This document shows positions 44,535 through 54,335 of a stretch of DNA of 64,000 nucleotides, in pieces; the first letter of the stretch is position 1; each line of letters starts with the position of its first letter. The translations under genes were made by a program, and so were the position numbers. The notes under the pieces were generated by a model, which was not told where the DNA came from, did no database searches, and worked only from the letters and a program-made list of their open reading frames with translations. This DNA is from Lysinibacillus sp. OF-1 (GTDB taxonomy: Bacteria; Bacillota; Bacilli; Bacillales_A; Planococcaceae): positions 3,100,001 to 3,164,000 of the forward strand of contig NZ_CP102798.1 of NCBI RefSeq assembly GCF_028356935.1. Reading direction: 5' to 3'.

Positions 44535-45023
44535 TTATTTAATGGAAATAATTTTCACTTTCATTTCGCCACCAGGTGTTTGTACGGCAACTTCTTCACC
44601 TTCAGCACGACCAAGTAGACCCTTTGCAATTGGCGATTCATTTGAAATGCGGAATTCCATTGGATCTGCCTCAGCAGAACCAACAATTGTATACGATTCT
44701 TCATCTGATGACGGTTTACCATTAATGATTTCTACAAATGTAACCGTTTTCCCAAGTGATACAACACTGTTATCTGTCTCATCCTCAGAAATAATCACTG
44801 CGTTACGAATCATTGATTTTAATGTAGAAATACGACCTTCTAAAAAGGCTTGCTCTTCTTTTGCTGAATCATACTCAGCATTTTCAGATAGATCTCCAAA
44901 ATCACGTGCTATTTTAATACGTTCAACGATTTCTTTACGTGTTTCTGTTTCTAATTTTACTAATTCTTCTTCTAATTTACGTTTTCCCTCAGCTGTCATA
45001 GGGTACTGTTTTTCATTTGCCAA
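44535..45023 (-). CDS. greA: Transcription elongation factor GreA
   Basis: 162 residues: N-terminal coiled coil ([20 protein letters not shown], with acidic tip [18 protein letters not shown]) and C-terminal FKBP-like domain ([20 protein letters not shown]). It rescues backtracked RNA polymerase by stimulating transcript cleavage. Confidence 0.97.
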   Translation of the reverse strand: MANEKQYPMTAEGKRKLEEELVKLETETRKEIVERIKIARDFGDLSENAEYDSAKEEQAFLEGRISTLKSMIRNAVIISEDETDNSVVSLGKTVTFVEIINGKPSSDEESYTIVGSAEADPMEFRISNESPIAKGLLGRAEGEEVAVQTPGGEMKVKIISIK

Positions 45024-45198
45024 AGTCCTTCACTCCTTGTTTCTTCAATATAAAAACATAAAACTCGACTAAATGCACGGAAGATGCATTTAATCGAATT
45101 TTATTATTTTTAAACTTTTTCAAATTACGCTTTGACCTAATAGTATGCATGCTTTTTTTTAATATGCATGAAAATATTGTCAATACCACTCTATCTTA

Positions 45199-45837
45199 TT
45201 ACAATACGTTGTCGGTTTCAAGAATAGTTTTAATTTTCGTTACCATTAAATCAATTGCTACCTCATTATCCCCGCCTTCTGGAATAATGATATCAGCATA
45301 ACGTTTCGTTGGTTCAATAAATAAATTATGCATAGGTCGAACCGCTGCTAAATACTGCTCAATAACCGAATCAGTTGTACGACCACGCTCTTTAATATCA
45401 CGCATGATACGACGAATAATTCGTAAATCTGAGTCTGTGTCTACGAATAATTTAATATCCATTAAATCACGTAAATCAGCATCTTCTAGCACTAGAATAC
45501 CTTCTAGGATAATAACATCTACTGGTTCAACATGGATCACTTCTTCTGCTCTCGTATGCTGCACATAGTCATAAACAGGTTTTTCAATTGGTTGACGCAC
45601 TAACAGTTTTTTTATGTGCTCAATTAATAAATCATTATCGAAAGCCAACGGATGATCGTAGTTTGTTCCTAAGCGTTCTTCAAATGTTAAATGACTTTGA
45701 TCTTTATAATAAAAATCTTGTTCAATCACCACAACGGAATGCTCACGGAAAACTTCATAAATGGCGTGCGTCACACTCGTTTTTCCAGAGCATGAGCCAC
45801 CAGCGATTCCGATGACAACTGGTCGCTTTGCTGCCAT
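45199..45837 (-). CDS. udk: Uridine kinase
   Basis: 212 residues: P-loop [36 protein letters not shown] and [20 protein letters not shown]. It phosphorylates uridine and cytidine in pyrimidine salvage. Its start overlaps the trhP2 stop by one base, so it is the end of the trmR-trhP1-trhP2-udk operon. Confidence 0.97.
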   Translation of the reverse strand: MAAKRPVVIGIAGGSCSGKTSVTHAIYEVFREHSVVVIEQDFYYKDQSHLTFEERLGTNYDHPLAFDNDLLIEHIKKLLVRQPIEKPVYDYVQHTRAEEVIHVEPVDVIILEGILVLEDADLRDLMDIKLFVDTDSDLRIIRRIMRDIKERGRTTDSVIEQYLAAVRPMHNLFIEPTKRYADIIIPEGGDNEVAIDLMVTKIKTILETDNVL

Positions 45838-47117
45838 TAGTTATTCTCCTTTCGCATCATATTATGCGGTTTTAAAGGTGTGTCACATTTAAATTTCACA
45901 ATTTGTAATGGATGACGAGCAGCATCTAGGCTATTGCCATCCTCGTCCCAAATTTCGCCCATTGTTAAACTGAAATTTTCAATTTCAGGACCAAAGAATT
46001 CTACTTCATCACCAGGTTTAAAATAATTTCGTTGTTGCATCGTCACTATTTTTGTTTCTGGATCATGATCTAAAATAAGACCTGCAAATTCATACGTTGT
46101 TTTACGACCATGTACTCCAAACATTTGCTCCTCGAAGCCAGGTGCATCATGGAAGAATGCTTCAGCCGTATCACGGTTGGCGCATTTATCCAATTCTTCG
46201 AGCCACTCGCGTTTAATTTTAAAGTTTTCCGGATCTGCACAGTAAGCATCAATCACTTTACGGTACACTGAAACAACTGTCGCAACATAATGAATGGATT
46301 TCATACGACCTTCAACTTTTAACGAATCAATCCCAAGCTCAATCATATGAGGAATTGCTTCGATTAATTTTAAATCTTTTGGACTCATCGCAAAAGATGC
46401 GTGCTTGTCATCGAACAGTGCTTTTTCTTCACCATCTTCTAATTCATATAAATCATAGTCCCAACGGCATGATTGACAGCAACCACCGCGGTTAGAGTCA
46501 CGAGCAGTCATATGATTGGACAGAACACAACGACCAGAGTAGGCGATACACATTGCACCATGAACGAAAGCCTCGATTTCAATATCAACCTTTTCCTTCA
46601 TCAGCTTCATTTCTTCTCCGCCTACTTCACGTGCTAAAACGACACGATGTAAGCCTTCTTCTTTCCAGTACTGAACAGCCTTCCAATTGGACAGTGATTG
46701 CTGTGTAGAAAGATGAATTTCAAGCTTAGGTGCTGCTGTACGACATGTTTCAATAATCAGTGGGTCTGCAACGATAATTCCTGTTACGCCTGCTGATTCA
46801 ATATCCTTTAAGTAACGCTCTAAGCCATCCATATTTTCATTGTGAGCAAAAATATTTGTCGTGACATAAATTTTTGCCCCATATTGTTTGGCAAATTCGA
46901 CACCTTCACGCATCTCTTCAATCGAGAAGTTGTCTGCATTGGAACGTAGTCCAAATTCTCGTCCACCAATAAATACCGCATCTGCTCCATAATGAACAGC
47001 TACTTTTAATTTCTCTAAGCTACCTGCTGGGGCAAGTAGCTCTGGTTTTTTAGTAATGACACGTTTACCGTCGACAATCTCACGGATTTTGTCATTTTGT
47101 TCTAATGCTAATGCCAT
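45837..47117 (-). CDS. trhP2: Peptidase U32-family tRNA hydroxylation protein TrhP2 (YrrO)
   Basis: 426 residues. U32 signature [20 protein letters not shown] followed by [16 protein letters not shown]; these Cys residues suit an iron-sulfur cluster. YrrO/TrhP proteins use prephenate to form 5-hydroxyuridine at the tRNA wobble position. Neighbours trhP1 and trmR supply the partner and the methyltransferase of the same pathway. Confidence 0.9.
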   Translation of the reverse strand: MALALEQNDKIREIVDGKRVITKKPELLAPAGSLEKLKVAVHYGADAVFIGGREFGLRSNADNFSIEEMREGVEFAKQYGAKIYVTTNIFAHNENMDGLERYLKDIESAGVTGIIVADPLIIETCRTAAPKLEIHLSTQQSLSNWKAVQYWKEEGLHRVVLAREVGGEEMKLMKEKVDIEIEAFVHGAMCIAYSGRCVLSNHMTARDSNRGGCCQSCRWDYDLYELEDGEEKALFDDKHASFAMSPKDLKLIEAIPHMIELGIDSLKVEGRMKSIHYVATVVSVYRKVIDAYCADPENFKIKREWLEELDKCANRDTAEAFFHDAPGFEEQMFGVHGRKTTYEFAGLILDHDPETKIVTMQQRNYFKPGDEVEFFGPEIENFSLTMGEIWDEDGNSLDAARHPLQIVKFKCDTPLKPHNMMRKENN

Positions 47118-47130
47118 GGTATTGCCCCTC

Positions 47131-48063
47131 CTAGTAAACTGTTTCCTTGAAGATAAAGCCTGTATCTAATGGTCTAATGGCTGGTTGAATATCTTCAATT
47201 CGTGCTAATAAATCATCTTTTATCTCTTCATACGCGTCTTCTGATTCATCAAAATAAGTATCGATGGCTTTGCGATAGATTTCTGTAACCGTTACTACAT
47301 AGTCTGGTGTTTGTAGAACACCCTCGATTTTCAGGGCATCAATGCCACCTTCGAATAATTCACCAAGCTCATCAATTATACACATATCATTTGGACTGAA
47401 AATATGTGTCCCATTGACATCTTCATAAATAGGATATTTATTATTTCGCTCATCGTCATGTAGGAACATATTACGATTTTCTTGACGGTTTTCAATGGCC
47501 ATCACCTTATCTTGATATAAGAAATAATGACCAAGTAATGGGCGTTTCGATTGGAACATACATGTCATGCCATGTACTTGTACCTCAATCTCCACCTCAG
47601 TATTTTCTTTAATTTCTAATACTTCATCAAGAGAAAGTTCACGTGCTAATACAGCACGCTTTGCACCACGTTTCCCCCAGTAATTTGCTGTAAACCAGTT
47701 TGTAGCAGTCGTTTCTGGATTCCAATGTAATGGAATCGTCACGGCTTGCTCGCGGCGAATAATAAGTACCGCTGGATCACCATAAATTAAACGATCCACT
47801 CCGATACGTTGCATTTCTTTTAAATAGTCTGCCAGTGCCTCCAGTTTCTCATTATGAAAAAGTGCATTGACCGCAACATAAACCTTTTTACCTGCTGCGT
47901 GAATTAGCTTCGTCGCTTCTTCCACCTCTTCAACAGAGAACTCTCCAGCTAGACGTAGACCAAATTGTTGCTCACCAATAACAAAAGCATCTGCTCCAGC
48001 TTCTAAAAGTGCTTTTATATGTTCTACAGATTGTGGTGTCACAAGCAATTCTGGTTTTTTCAT
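47131..48063 (-). CDS. trhP1: U32-family tRNA hydroxylation protein TrhP1 (YrrN)
   Basis: About 310 residues, similar to TrhP2 in the barrel (PELLVTPQSVEHIKALLEAG, LYGDPAVLIIRRE) but lacking most of the Cys cluster: the signature region reads VQVHGMTCMFQSKRPLLGHY. That is typical of YrrN. ATG 48063 follows GAGGTGA; a reading from 48084 overlaps trmR. It starts just beyond the trmR stop (6 bp overlap with the ribosome site). Confidence 0.88.
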   Translation of the reverse strand: MKKPELLVTPQSVEHIKALLEAGADAFVIGEQQFGLRLAGEFSVEEVEEATKLIHAAGKKVYVAVNALFHNEKLEALADYLKEMQRIGVDRLIYGDPAVLIIRREQAVTIPLHWNPETTATNWFTANYWGKRGAKRAVLARELSLDEVLEIKENTEVEIEVQVHGMTCMFQSKRPLLGHYFLYQDKVMAIENRQENRNMFLHDDERNNKYPIYEDVNGTHIFSPNDMCIIDELGELFEGGIDALKIEGVLQTPDYVVTVTEIYRKAIDTYFDESEDAYEEIKDDLLARIEDIQPAIRPLDTGFIFKETVY

Positions 48064-48068
48064 AGTAG

Positions 48069-48701
48069 TCACCTCTTCAAACATAGTAATAAACCGTCAC
48101 CGACTGGCAAAAAAGCACTTGTATAATCTGGGTGCTGCATAATCCAATCTGTGAAGTTTTTTAAATTGCGAATCATTGTCCGCTTACGACGTGGCACATC
48201 CTTCAGCTCTAAATCAGACAGGCCATGCATGTACATATTATCGATATACAAAACCCCACCTGAATTCACTAAAGGGGCATATTTTTCAAAAAAGCGTTGA
48301 TACTGTCCCTTTGCGGCATCGATAAAGACCGCATCGAAAGTCGTATCAATAGCTTCATCGTTCACCTCTAAAGCGTCACCCTCAATGACCGTAATTCGAT
48401 CTGATACAGTAGAACGTCGAATATAGGCTTTCGCCCTTGTTACACGCTCTTGATCACGTTCAATTGTAACAATTTGGACATTGGGCAATGCCTCTGCCAT
48501 TCGAATAGCAGAATAGCCAATTGCTGTGCCTATCTCTAAAATTTTTGACGGATTTTGAATACGTAACAGTTGATTTAATGCATCAATACCTGCTAATTGC
48601 ATAATCGGTACATGATTCTCCTCCGCGTATGCTTCCATCTCTAAAAGCAATTCATTACGTGGCTGTATAAATGATTGTATATATGCATCTGATAATTCCA
48701 T
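48069..48701 (-). CDS. trmR: tRNA 5-hydroxyuridine methyltransferase TrmR (YrrM)
   Basis: About 210 residues of the O-methyltransferase family 3: ILEIGTAIGYSAIRMAEALP binds SAM, with FIDAAKGQYQRFFEKYAPLV and YIDNMYMHG for the metal. It methylates 5-hydroxyuridine to 5-methoxyuridine in tRNA. ATG 48701 has GAGGGTGA ahead; the frame stays open upstream to 48896 but that part is the structured leader and makes no sensible protein. First gene of the operon. Confidence 0.9.
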   Translation of the reverse strand: MELSDAYIQSFIQPRNELLLEMEAYAEENHVPIMQLAGIDALNQLLRIQNPSKILEIGTAIGYSAIRMAEALPNVQIVTIERDQERVTRAKAYIRRSTVSDRITVIEGDALEVNDEAIDTTFDAVFIDAAKGQYQRFFEKYAPLVNSGGVLYIDNMYMHGLSDLELKDVPRRKRTMIRNLKNFTDWIMQHPDYTSAFLPVGDGLLLCLKR

Positions 48702-48896
48702 TGTTTCACCCTCATTTAAAAGGCAACGGGCGTTTGCCGTTGTCTGTACTTCATCATTTATCAACAAAAAGAAAAAGACCAAACGTGATGTCTTGGTACT
48801 TTGCCATACAAAAATGAGCAATTGTTTAGATATGCTCCAACAATTGCTACCACGCATATTTGTCCCGCATAAATGAACGGATTGATCAAAAATCAC
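48702..48896 (-). promoter_or_regulatory. Structured 5' leader of trmR-trhP1-trhP2-udk
   Basis: Three hairpins in tandem on the minus strand: GCAATTGTT...AACAATTGC (about 48798-48860), ACCAAGAC...GTTTGGT followed by a T-rich stretch (about 48770-48797), and GACAACGG...CCGTTGCC followed by TTTT (about 48717-48745). Two of them resemble weak terminators before the start codon, so attenuation is possible. No known riboswitch class is recognised. Confidence 0.4.
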
Positions 48897-48913
48897 ACTT
48901 TATAATAGCATGA

Positions 48914-48949
48914 AAATAGAAGGAAAGCTATTTTTCTTTCCTTCTATCC
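48914..48949 (-). terminator. Terminator of mltG
   Basis: ATAGAAGGAAAG - 8 nt - CTTTCCTTCTAT followed by TTTT on the minus strand. Confidence 0.8.
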
Positions 48950-48986
48950 ATCTGTTTGCTATATACTTTTTGCTCTTCCTAAACGC

Positions 48987-50114
48987 TTATTCTTCTTTTT
49001 GTAAATATTTTGCTATTTTCTGTAAATGCTCATCATATGTTTTCGAGAAGTGATTAACACCCTCTTTATCTGCTAAGAAATAGAAATAGTCGGTTTGACT
49101 TGGATTTAATGTTGCCTCAATAGAAGTTTTACCAGCACCAGCGATTGGTCCAGGTGGTAAGCCTTTATTTTTATAAGTGTTATAAGCATTATCCACTTCT
49201 AAATCTTCAAAAAGCACACGATCTTTATGATCACCAAGTGCATATAACACGGTCGGGTCTGTCTGTAATGGCATGCCTTCATTTATTCGATTATAGAAGA
49301 CACTTGCGATTGTCTCTCGATCTGTTTGAGCTGTCGCTTCTTCTTCTAATAATGAGGCAAATGTTAACAGCTGATGCACCGACATTTGTTTTTCTGCTAA
49401 AACATCACTATAGTTCTTCACCACATTATTCATCGCCGCTATCATCTCTTCTACAATTCCCTGTAATGATGGTTTTTCTTCATAGTAAGAGTAAGTGGCT
49501 GGGTAAAGATAGCCCTCTAAATCATAGCGAATATTATCCGCTAACACAGCCTCCGTGACAAGTTCAGGATAATTGGCCATCATTTGCTGAACAAATGTAT
49601 CACTCGTCACAAGATCCATAAATTCCTGTTTTGTGTATGGTGTTTTCTTTTCAATCACATTCCCAATTTGTTCAAGTGTTAAGCCCTCCGGAACTGTCAT
49701 TGTAAAGACAGGCTTACGGTAGACTTTCCCTGTTTTCAAGCTTTCGATCAGTTCATCGAATGTCATCGCCTGTGTTAGATCATAATTTCCTGCTTGGAAT
49801 TGAGATTCATTTTTAAATTTTGCATAGTATTTAAAAACACGTGCATCTTTAATGACGTCTTTTTTCTCTAGCAGCGTGGAAATGGATGATAAACTAGAAC
49901 CAATAGGTACTTCCACAGCAATGGTCTTCGTCGCATTAGGATCGAGTGGCTTTAATGCACCCTTGACATAGTTGTACCCAAGGATACCAACAACACCGAT
50001 TATAAGCACGAAAACAATCGCAATAATTGCAACGATTTTTCTCACGATTTTTACCTCAGATTTTCTTTCCTGCATTTTTGAAAACATTTCTTGTTTTTTA
50101 GAACCGTTATCCAC
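48987..50114 (-). CDS. mltG: Endolytic murein transglycosylase MltG
   Basis: About 375 residues: one membrane segment near the N-terminus (IVAIIAIVFVLIIGVVGILG), a LysM-like stretch (TVPEGLTLEQIGNVI) and the YceG catalytic domain with SLLEEEATAQTDRETIASVF (catalytic Glu), MPLQTDPTVLYALGDHK and GLPPGPIAGAGK. It cuts new glycan strands at the membrane. GTG 50114 is chosen since the GGGGGG ribosome site lies within the longer reading from 50132. Confidence 0.94.
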   Translation of the reverse strand: MDNGSKKQEMFSKMQERKSEVKIVRKIVAIIAIVFVLIIGVVGILGYNYVKGALKPLDPNATKTIAVEVPIGSSLSSISTLLEKKDVIKDARVFKYYAKFKNESQFQAGNYDLTQAMTFDELIESLKTGKVYRKPVFTMTVPEGLTLEQIGNVIEKKTPYTKQEFMDLVTSDTFVQQMMANYPELVTEAVLADNIRYDLEGYLYPATYSYYEEKPSLQGIVEEMIAAMNNVVKNYSDVLAEKQMSVHQLLTFASLLEEEATAQTDRETIASVFYNRINEGMPLQTDPTVLYALGDHKDRVLFEDLEVDNAYNTYKNKGLPPGPIAGAGKTSIEATLNPSQTDYFYFLADKEGVNHFSKTYDEHLQKIAKYLQKEE

Positions 50115-50204
50115 GGGTTTCCCCCCTATCACTAATCAATATCATACTAGAAATCAACTTTCACGACAAACAGAAATCGACAATTCAGGAGAAATTGTAT
50201 ATGT

Positions 50205-50241
50205 AAAAAAAATCTGCCAGCTATTTTTACTGGCAGATCCT
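50205..50241 (-). terminator. Terminator of the sulfur-type operon
   Basis: GATCTGCCAG - TAAAAATA - CTGGCAGATTTTTTTT on the minus strand, after the acyl-CoA dehydrogenase-like gene. Confidence 0.9.
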
Positions 50242-50285
50242 CTCTCTATAAAATCTTGCACGATTCAAAATCTTCATTATATAAA

Positions 50286-51473
50286 CTATAATTGAAAAGT
50301 TCCTTGCTTCTTATCCGCAAGTAACTCCATAGCAAGTTGAGCTATCACCACATCATCTGCTGGCGGATTAAAGCGACTACATTGAACATCTCTAAATAGA
50401 CGCTGGATTTTGTTTTCTTTAGATAAACTTCGTCCCCCTACAACTTGCATGGCTTTTGTTACTATATCGATGGCGTAATTACAAATTACATACTTTGCGA
50501 TACTAACAGACTCTGATAGTTGCTCCTTAAGAGCTGGATTTTGTTCTACCTGTGTTGCAATACTATACAATGTTCTTCGTGCAGTTTGATAAAGTACTTC
50601 TATTTCACCAATCCTTTGTTGGACATGACTAGCATGAGCGATTGTATTTTCTAAGCTATGTGAATACGTATTTTTGGCAAAATCAATTGCATAATCTCTT
50701 GCTGCTCCTGCCACTCCTAAATAAACGGCTGGAATCTCTAACGAATAGACTCGACCATCAGCTAAAAAACGATTAACTCCATTTGGATGATGTCTGTAAA
50801 GCAACGCTGCCTCTGGTACAAACGTATCATGAAAAATAATATCATGACTACCTGTTGCCCTCATGCCCATTGCATCCCATGTTTCAACAATTTCCACCTG
50901 TTCGTTTTTCGTTATTAGAAATTCCGCTGTTAGGTTTTCTTCTTCCAGATAAGCAATAATGGTGAATTGTTTTAAAATCGGCGCTAATGAAGCAAATGCT
51001 TTTTCACCAGTAATGCAATATCCCCCTGGCACCTTTTTAGCAATTGTACCAGGTAAACTCCCCCGAGAAATATTCCCCTTTCCACGTTCACTGCTAATAA
51101 TATTCAAAAGTGAGCCTTCCTCAACTGCTTTTCGGCATAATTCTGCAAAGATAGGTTCTGGCCATGTTTTTGCCTCACGAACATTCAAAAACGTCAATAA
51201 ATGCCAGCCAACAGACAAGGCAGTGGAAGCATCGCCTCTAGCTAATTGTTCCTGCACTAATAACATCTCGTATAAAGAAATTTCTTCTCCTCCATATTTT
51301 TGAGGCACTGTTAGTCGAAAATAGCCTGCATCTTCTAAAATTTTAAAATGCTCAAACGGAAATTTTCCACTCTCATCATATTGGTTAGCTGTCTTCTCAA
51401 TTTGTTGCGCTAAATTCTGAGCATATTGAACAAGCCTTTGCTCTCGTTCATTTCGAATAAAAATATCCATCAT
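50286..51473 (-). CDS. Acyl-CoA dehydrogenase-like flavin monooxygenase (SfnB/DszC type)
   Basis: 395 residues with the acyl-CoA dehydrogenase fold: PQKYGGEEISLYEMLLVQEQ, GYCITGEKAFASLAPI and MGMRATGSHDIIF; C-terminal helices with VGGRSLSKENKIQRLFRDV. The catalytic Glu of true dehydrogenases is not evident. The variant resembles the SfnB/DszC branch that works with FMNH2 on organosulfur compounds. Start overlaps the LLM gene stop by 4 bp. Together with the ABC genes upstream, use of an organic sulfur source is inferred. Confidence 0.75.
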   Translation of the reverse strand: MMDIFIRNEREQRLVQYAQNLAQQIEKTANQYDESGKFPFEHFKILEDAGYFRLTVPQKYGGEEISLYEMLLVQEQLARGDASTALSVGWHLLTFLNVREAKTWPEPIFAELCRKAVEEGSLLNIISSERGKGNISRGSLPGTIAKKVPGGYCITGEKAFASLAPILKQFTIIAYLEEENLTAEFLITKNEQVEIVETWDAMGMRATGSHDIIFHDTFVPEAALLYRHHPNGVNRFLADGRVYSLEIPAVYLGVAGAARDYAIDFAKNTYSHSLENTIAHASHVQQRIGEIEVLYQTARRTLYSIATQVEQNPALKEQLSESVSIAKYVICNYAIDIVTKAMQVVGGRSLSKENKIQRLFRDVQCSRFNPPADDVVIAQLAMELLADKKQGTFQL

Positions 51474-52816
51474 TCCTGATTCACCTTACTTTTAGCAAAA
51501 CGATTCAGCGGCTTTTTCAGGCCTAAATGTTCTCTTAATGTTGTGCCCGTATAATCTTTACGATAAATACCTCGCTCCTGCAAAATCGGTACAACCTTGT
51601 CAACAAAATCTTCTAAATCACGTGGTAATAACGGAAACTGTAGCATAAAGCCATCTGCTGCTTGCTCTATTATCCAACGCTCCATCTCATCCGCTATTTG
51701 TGTTGGTGTTCCGACAAAAGCATCGCGCTTTGCAGGTCCAAAAAGGCGTGCATACAAATCACCAACTTTTAAATTTTCCTTCTTAATAATCTCTAAGTGT
51801 TCATAGAAGTGACTTTGAATACTATTAACTTCTGGGAATTCTACTTCAATAGCAGGTGTATCGAGGGAATACTTTGAAAAGTCAACATTCCCCATGTACC
51901 CCGAAACAAATTTTAAGCTTTCGTATGGATCAATCAATGACTGTAATTCATTAAATTTACGAATTGCCTCCTCCTCTGTATCACCTACTATTGGGGAAAT
52001 TCCTTGTAAAACAAGGAGCTCCTCCTCCTTACGTCCAAAGGGAGGAAGCTGTGCCTTTAATTGCCGATAGTGTTCTTTCGATTTTTCAATATCATCCCAA
52101 TGGACAAATACAACTTCCGCTGTACGTGCAGCTAATTGTTGGCCTGGTTTAGATGCACCAGCCTGCACAATAACAGGCTGCCCCTGTACAGAACGAGCAA
52201 TATTTAATGGACCTTTGACAGATAAATAGTTGCCCTTAAATGATGTTTCATGCACTTTAAGACGATCATAAAATAGATTATTATCTCGATCATAGAGAAA
52301 AGCATCGTCTTCCCATGAATCCCATAGTGATTGAACAACATCGATAAATTCCTCTGCACGTTCATAGCGATGATCATGCTCCCAATGCTTATCGCGGCTA
52401 AAATTTAATGCCGTTTCTCCTGTGGCATCTGCTGTGGTTACTAAGTTCCAAGCAACTCTCCCATTGCTTATATGATCGATGGACATTAACTGTCTTGCCA
52501 GCACATATGGCTCACTGTATGTGGTTGAAGCTGTTGCACCCAGTCCAATTTTAGTTGTTGCTGCCGCTAAAGCCGTAATTTGAATTAATGGATCAAAACG
52601 ATTTAAAATATGTGGATGTGACTCATGATTAATGGCTAAACTGTCGGCAACAAAAGCTATATCAAATTTTCCTCTTTCCGCAATCTGAGCTACTTTTTGT
52701 AATGCTTGAATATCGATGCTTGCATTCGCTTGAGCAGATGGGTGCCTCCATGCAGCAACATGCATACCTGCTCCTATTAAATACAAGGCTAGCTTTATTT
52801 CTTTTTTACTAGTCAT
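51470..52816 (-). CDS. LLM-class flavin-dependent monooxygenase (NtaA/SnaA/DszA family)
   Basis: About 448 residues. LALYLIGAGMHVAAWRHP at the start, FDIAFVADSLAI, LAAATTKIGLGATASTTYSE, RVAWNLVTTAD and PVIVQAGASKPGQQLAARTA are typical of the NtaA/SnaA/DszA/SoxA group of FMNH2-dependent monooxygenases. Substrates include sulfones, aminopolycarboxylates and others. ATG 52816 has GGAAGGGTGA ahead. Located in the operon after a MetQ-type gene, which favours a sulfur compound. Confidence 0.82.
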   Translation of the reverse strand: MTSKKEIKLALYLIGAGMHVAAWRHPSAQANASIDIQALQKVAQIAERGKFDIAFVADSLAINHESHPHILNRFDPLIQITALAAATTKIGLGATASTTYSEPYVLARQLMSIDHISNGRVAWNLVTTADATGETALNFSRDKHWEHDHRYERAEEFIDVVQSLWDSWEDDAFLYDRDNNLFYDRLKVHETSFKGNYLSVKGPLNIARSVQGQPVIVQAGASKPGQQLAARTAEVVFVHWDDIEKSKEHYRQLKAQLPPFGRKEEELLVLQGISPIVGDTEEEAIRKFNELQSLIDPYESLKFVSGYMGNVDFSKYSLDTPAIEVEFPEVNSIQSHFYEHLEIIKKENLKVGDLYARLFGPAKRDAFVGTPTQIADEMERWIIEQAADGFMLQFPLLPRDLEDFVDKVVPILQERGIYRKDYTGTTLREHLGLKKPLNRFAKSKVNQE

Positions 52817-52830
52817 TGTTATCACCCTTC

Positions 52831-53667
52831 CTAATATGAATAGAAATCTTTCCATGTTGCTAATTCATCCAGTGGTAGCTCCACTGGAATATAGTTACCA
52901 TTTGACACTTCTTTAATAAACTTCCCCGTTTCATCTCGCTGATAAATTTCCACGATTTTCTTCAATATGTCATTATTTTTGTCTTCTGCCTTTGCCACGA
53001 TAACATTAATAAATGGCTTAGCTGTTTCACTTTCGTGAATGATGGCATCCTTCAATAAAAGACCAGCTTCTACAGCAACTCCATTATTAATAATGGCAAA
53101 ATCAGCATCCTCCATCACACGTGGCGTTGTTGCACCATCAACAGGCAAAATGATTAAGTTTTTGGGATTATCCTTAATACGGTCTTCTCCACCGTTACCA
53201 TCAAAATCATCCGTTACTGTTAGTAGTCCATGCTCCTGAAGCAGTAGCAAAGCTCTACCCCAGTTGGAAGGATCATTTGGTACAGCAATTTTTGCGCCTT
53301 CTTTTATATCATCTAGCGATTTATATTTGTTTGAATATAAGCCAATTGATGCCATTATTGTTGTGCCAATTGCCTGTAAATCCGAGTTATTGTTCGTATT
53401 AAATAAATTTAAATATGCAACATGTTGAAAAGCATTAATATCTACTTCTCCCTCTGCCAATGCTTGATTTGGGTCATATTGAGCAGAGAATGTTACTAAT
53501 TCCAAGTTAATACCTTCCTCACTAGCCTGTTCTTTTATATACGCCCATGTTTTCAATTCCGAGCTACGGATACCCACTTTCACAGTATCTTTTTCATCCG
53601 CTTCTGCACATGCCATTAGTAACAATAGTAATGTAAAAAGCCCTATTAAATATTTCAGTTTTTTCAT
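52831..53667 (-). CDS. MetQ/NlpA-family substrate-binding lipoprotein (second copy)
   Basis: About 278 residues: lipoprotein signal with lipobox LLMAC (Cys near residue 20), then the NlpA domain (VKVGIRSSELKTWAYIKEQA, NAFQHVAYLNLFN, KIAVPNDPSNWGRALLLLQ, ATTPRVMEDADFAIINNGVA). Binds methionine-like ligands for the MetNI transporter; this copy diverges from the MetQ at 55396 and may bind a different sulfur compound. ATG 53667 has GGGGAG 9 bases ahead. Confidence 0.88.
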   Translation of the reverse strand: MKKLKYLIGLFTLLLLLMACAEADEKDTVKVGIRSSELKTWAYIKEQASEEGINLELVTFSAQYDPNQALAEGEVDINAFQHVAYLNLFNTNNNSDLQAIGTTIMASIGLYSNKYKSLDDIKEGAKIAVPNDPSNWGRALLLLQEHGLLTVTDDFDGNGGEDRIKDNPKNLIILPVDGATTPRVMEDADFAIINNGVAVEAGLLLKDAIIHESETAKPFINVIVAKAEDKNNDILKKIVEIYQRDETGKFIKEVSNGNYIPVELPLDELATWKDFYSY

Positions 53668-53681
53668 GCTCACATTCTCCC

Positions 53682-54335
53682 CTAAGACACCCTACGTATT
53701 TTTCGTTCAAGACTGTTGCCAATGCTTTGAATAATTTGCACAAGTACAACTAAAATGACTACTGTAACCAAAATCGTTGTATTATCAAAGCGTTGATATC
53801 CGTAAGTAATGGCAACATCACCTAAACCACCACCTCCAACAGCTCCAGCCATGGCCGTCGCACCAACAAGCCCAATCGTTGCAGTTGTGACACTTAAGAT
53901 TAACGATGGGAAGGCTTCAGGTAACAAAAATTTTTGAATAATCTGAAATGGAGAGGCTCCCATTGCTTTGGCTGCTTCAATGATGCCTTCATCCACCTCT
54001 AATAATGAATTTTCTATTAATCTTGAAATATATGGTCCAATATGCAAGATTAGCGGCACAATGGCAGCAGTCGTACCAATGGCAGTGCCAACGAGTAATC
54101 TTGTGAATGGAATAATTGCAACAAGTAAAATAATGAATGGAATGGAGCGCAATGTATTGACGATCGGATTGACAACCGAGAAGATTAATTTATTTTCAAG
54201 AATATGTCCTTTTCTCGTCACAACTAAGATTACCCCTAAAATAAAGCCTAAAATAGCGCCAAAAAATAAGGAAATGCTAACCATGTACAGCGTATCTAGA
54301 ACCGCGTCGATAATGATTTGTGTACTCACTTTCAC
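53682..54335 (-). CDS. metI: Methionine-type ABC transporter permease
   Basis: About 217 residues with five membrane segments and the permease EAA loop (EAAKAMGASPFQIIQKFLLP) that contacts the ATPase. MetI family by PIVNTLRSIPFIILLVAIIP and GAVGGGGLGDVAITYGY. GTG 54335 is the best start (GAGGAGG nine bases ahead), giving an overlap of about 59 bp with metN. Confidence 0.9.
   Translation of the reverse strand: MKVSTQIIIDAVLDTLYMVSISLFFGAILGFILGVILVVTRKGHILENKLIFSVVNPIVNTLRSIPFIILLVAIIPFTRLLVGTAIGTTAAIVPLILHIGPYISRLIENSLLEVDEGIIEAAKAMGASPFQIIQKFLLPEAFPSLILSVTTATIGLVGATAMAGAVGGGGLGDVAITYGYQRFDNTTILVTVVILVVLVQIIQSIGNSLERKIRRVS

Noticed and set aside
44488..45072. Long plus-strand frame opposite greA (194 codons)
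   Set aside because: greA on the minus strand has all family motifs; the opposite frame is a shadow.
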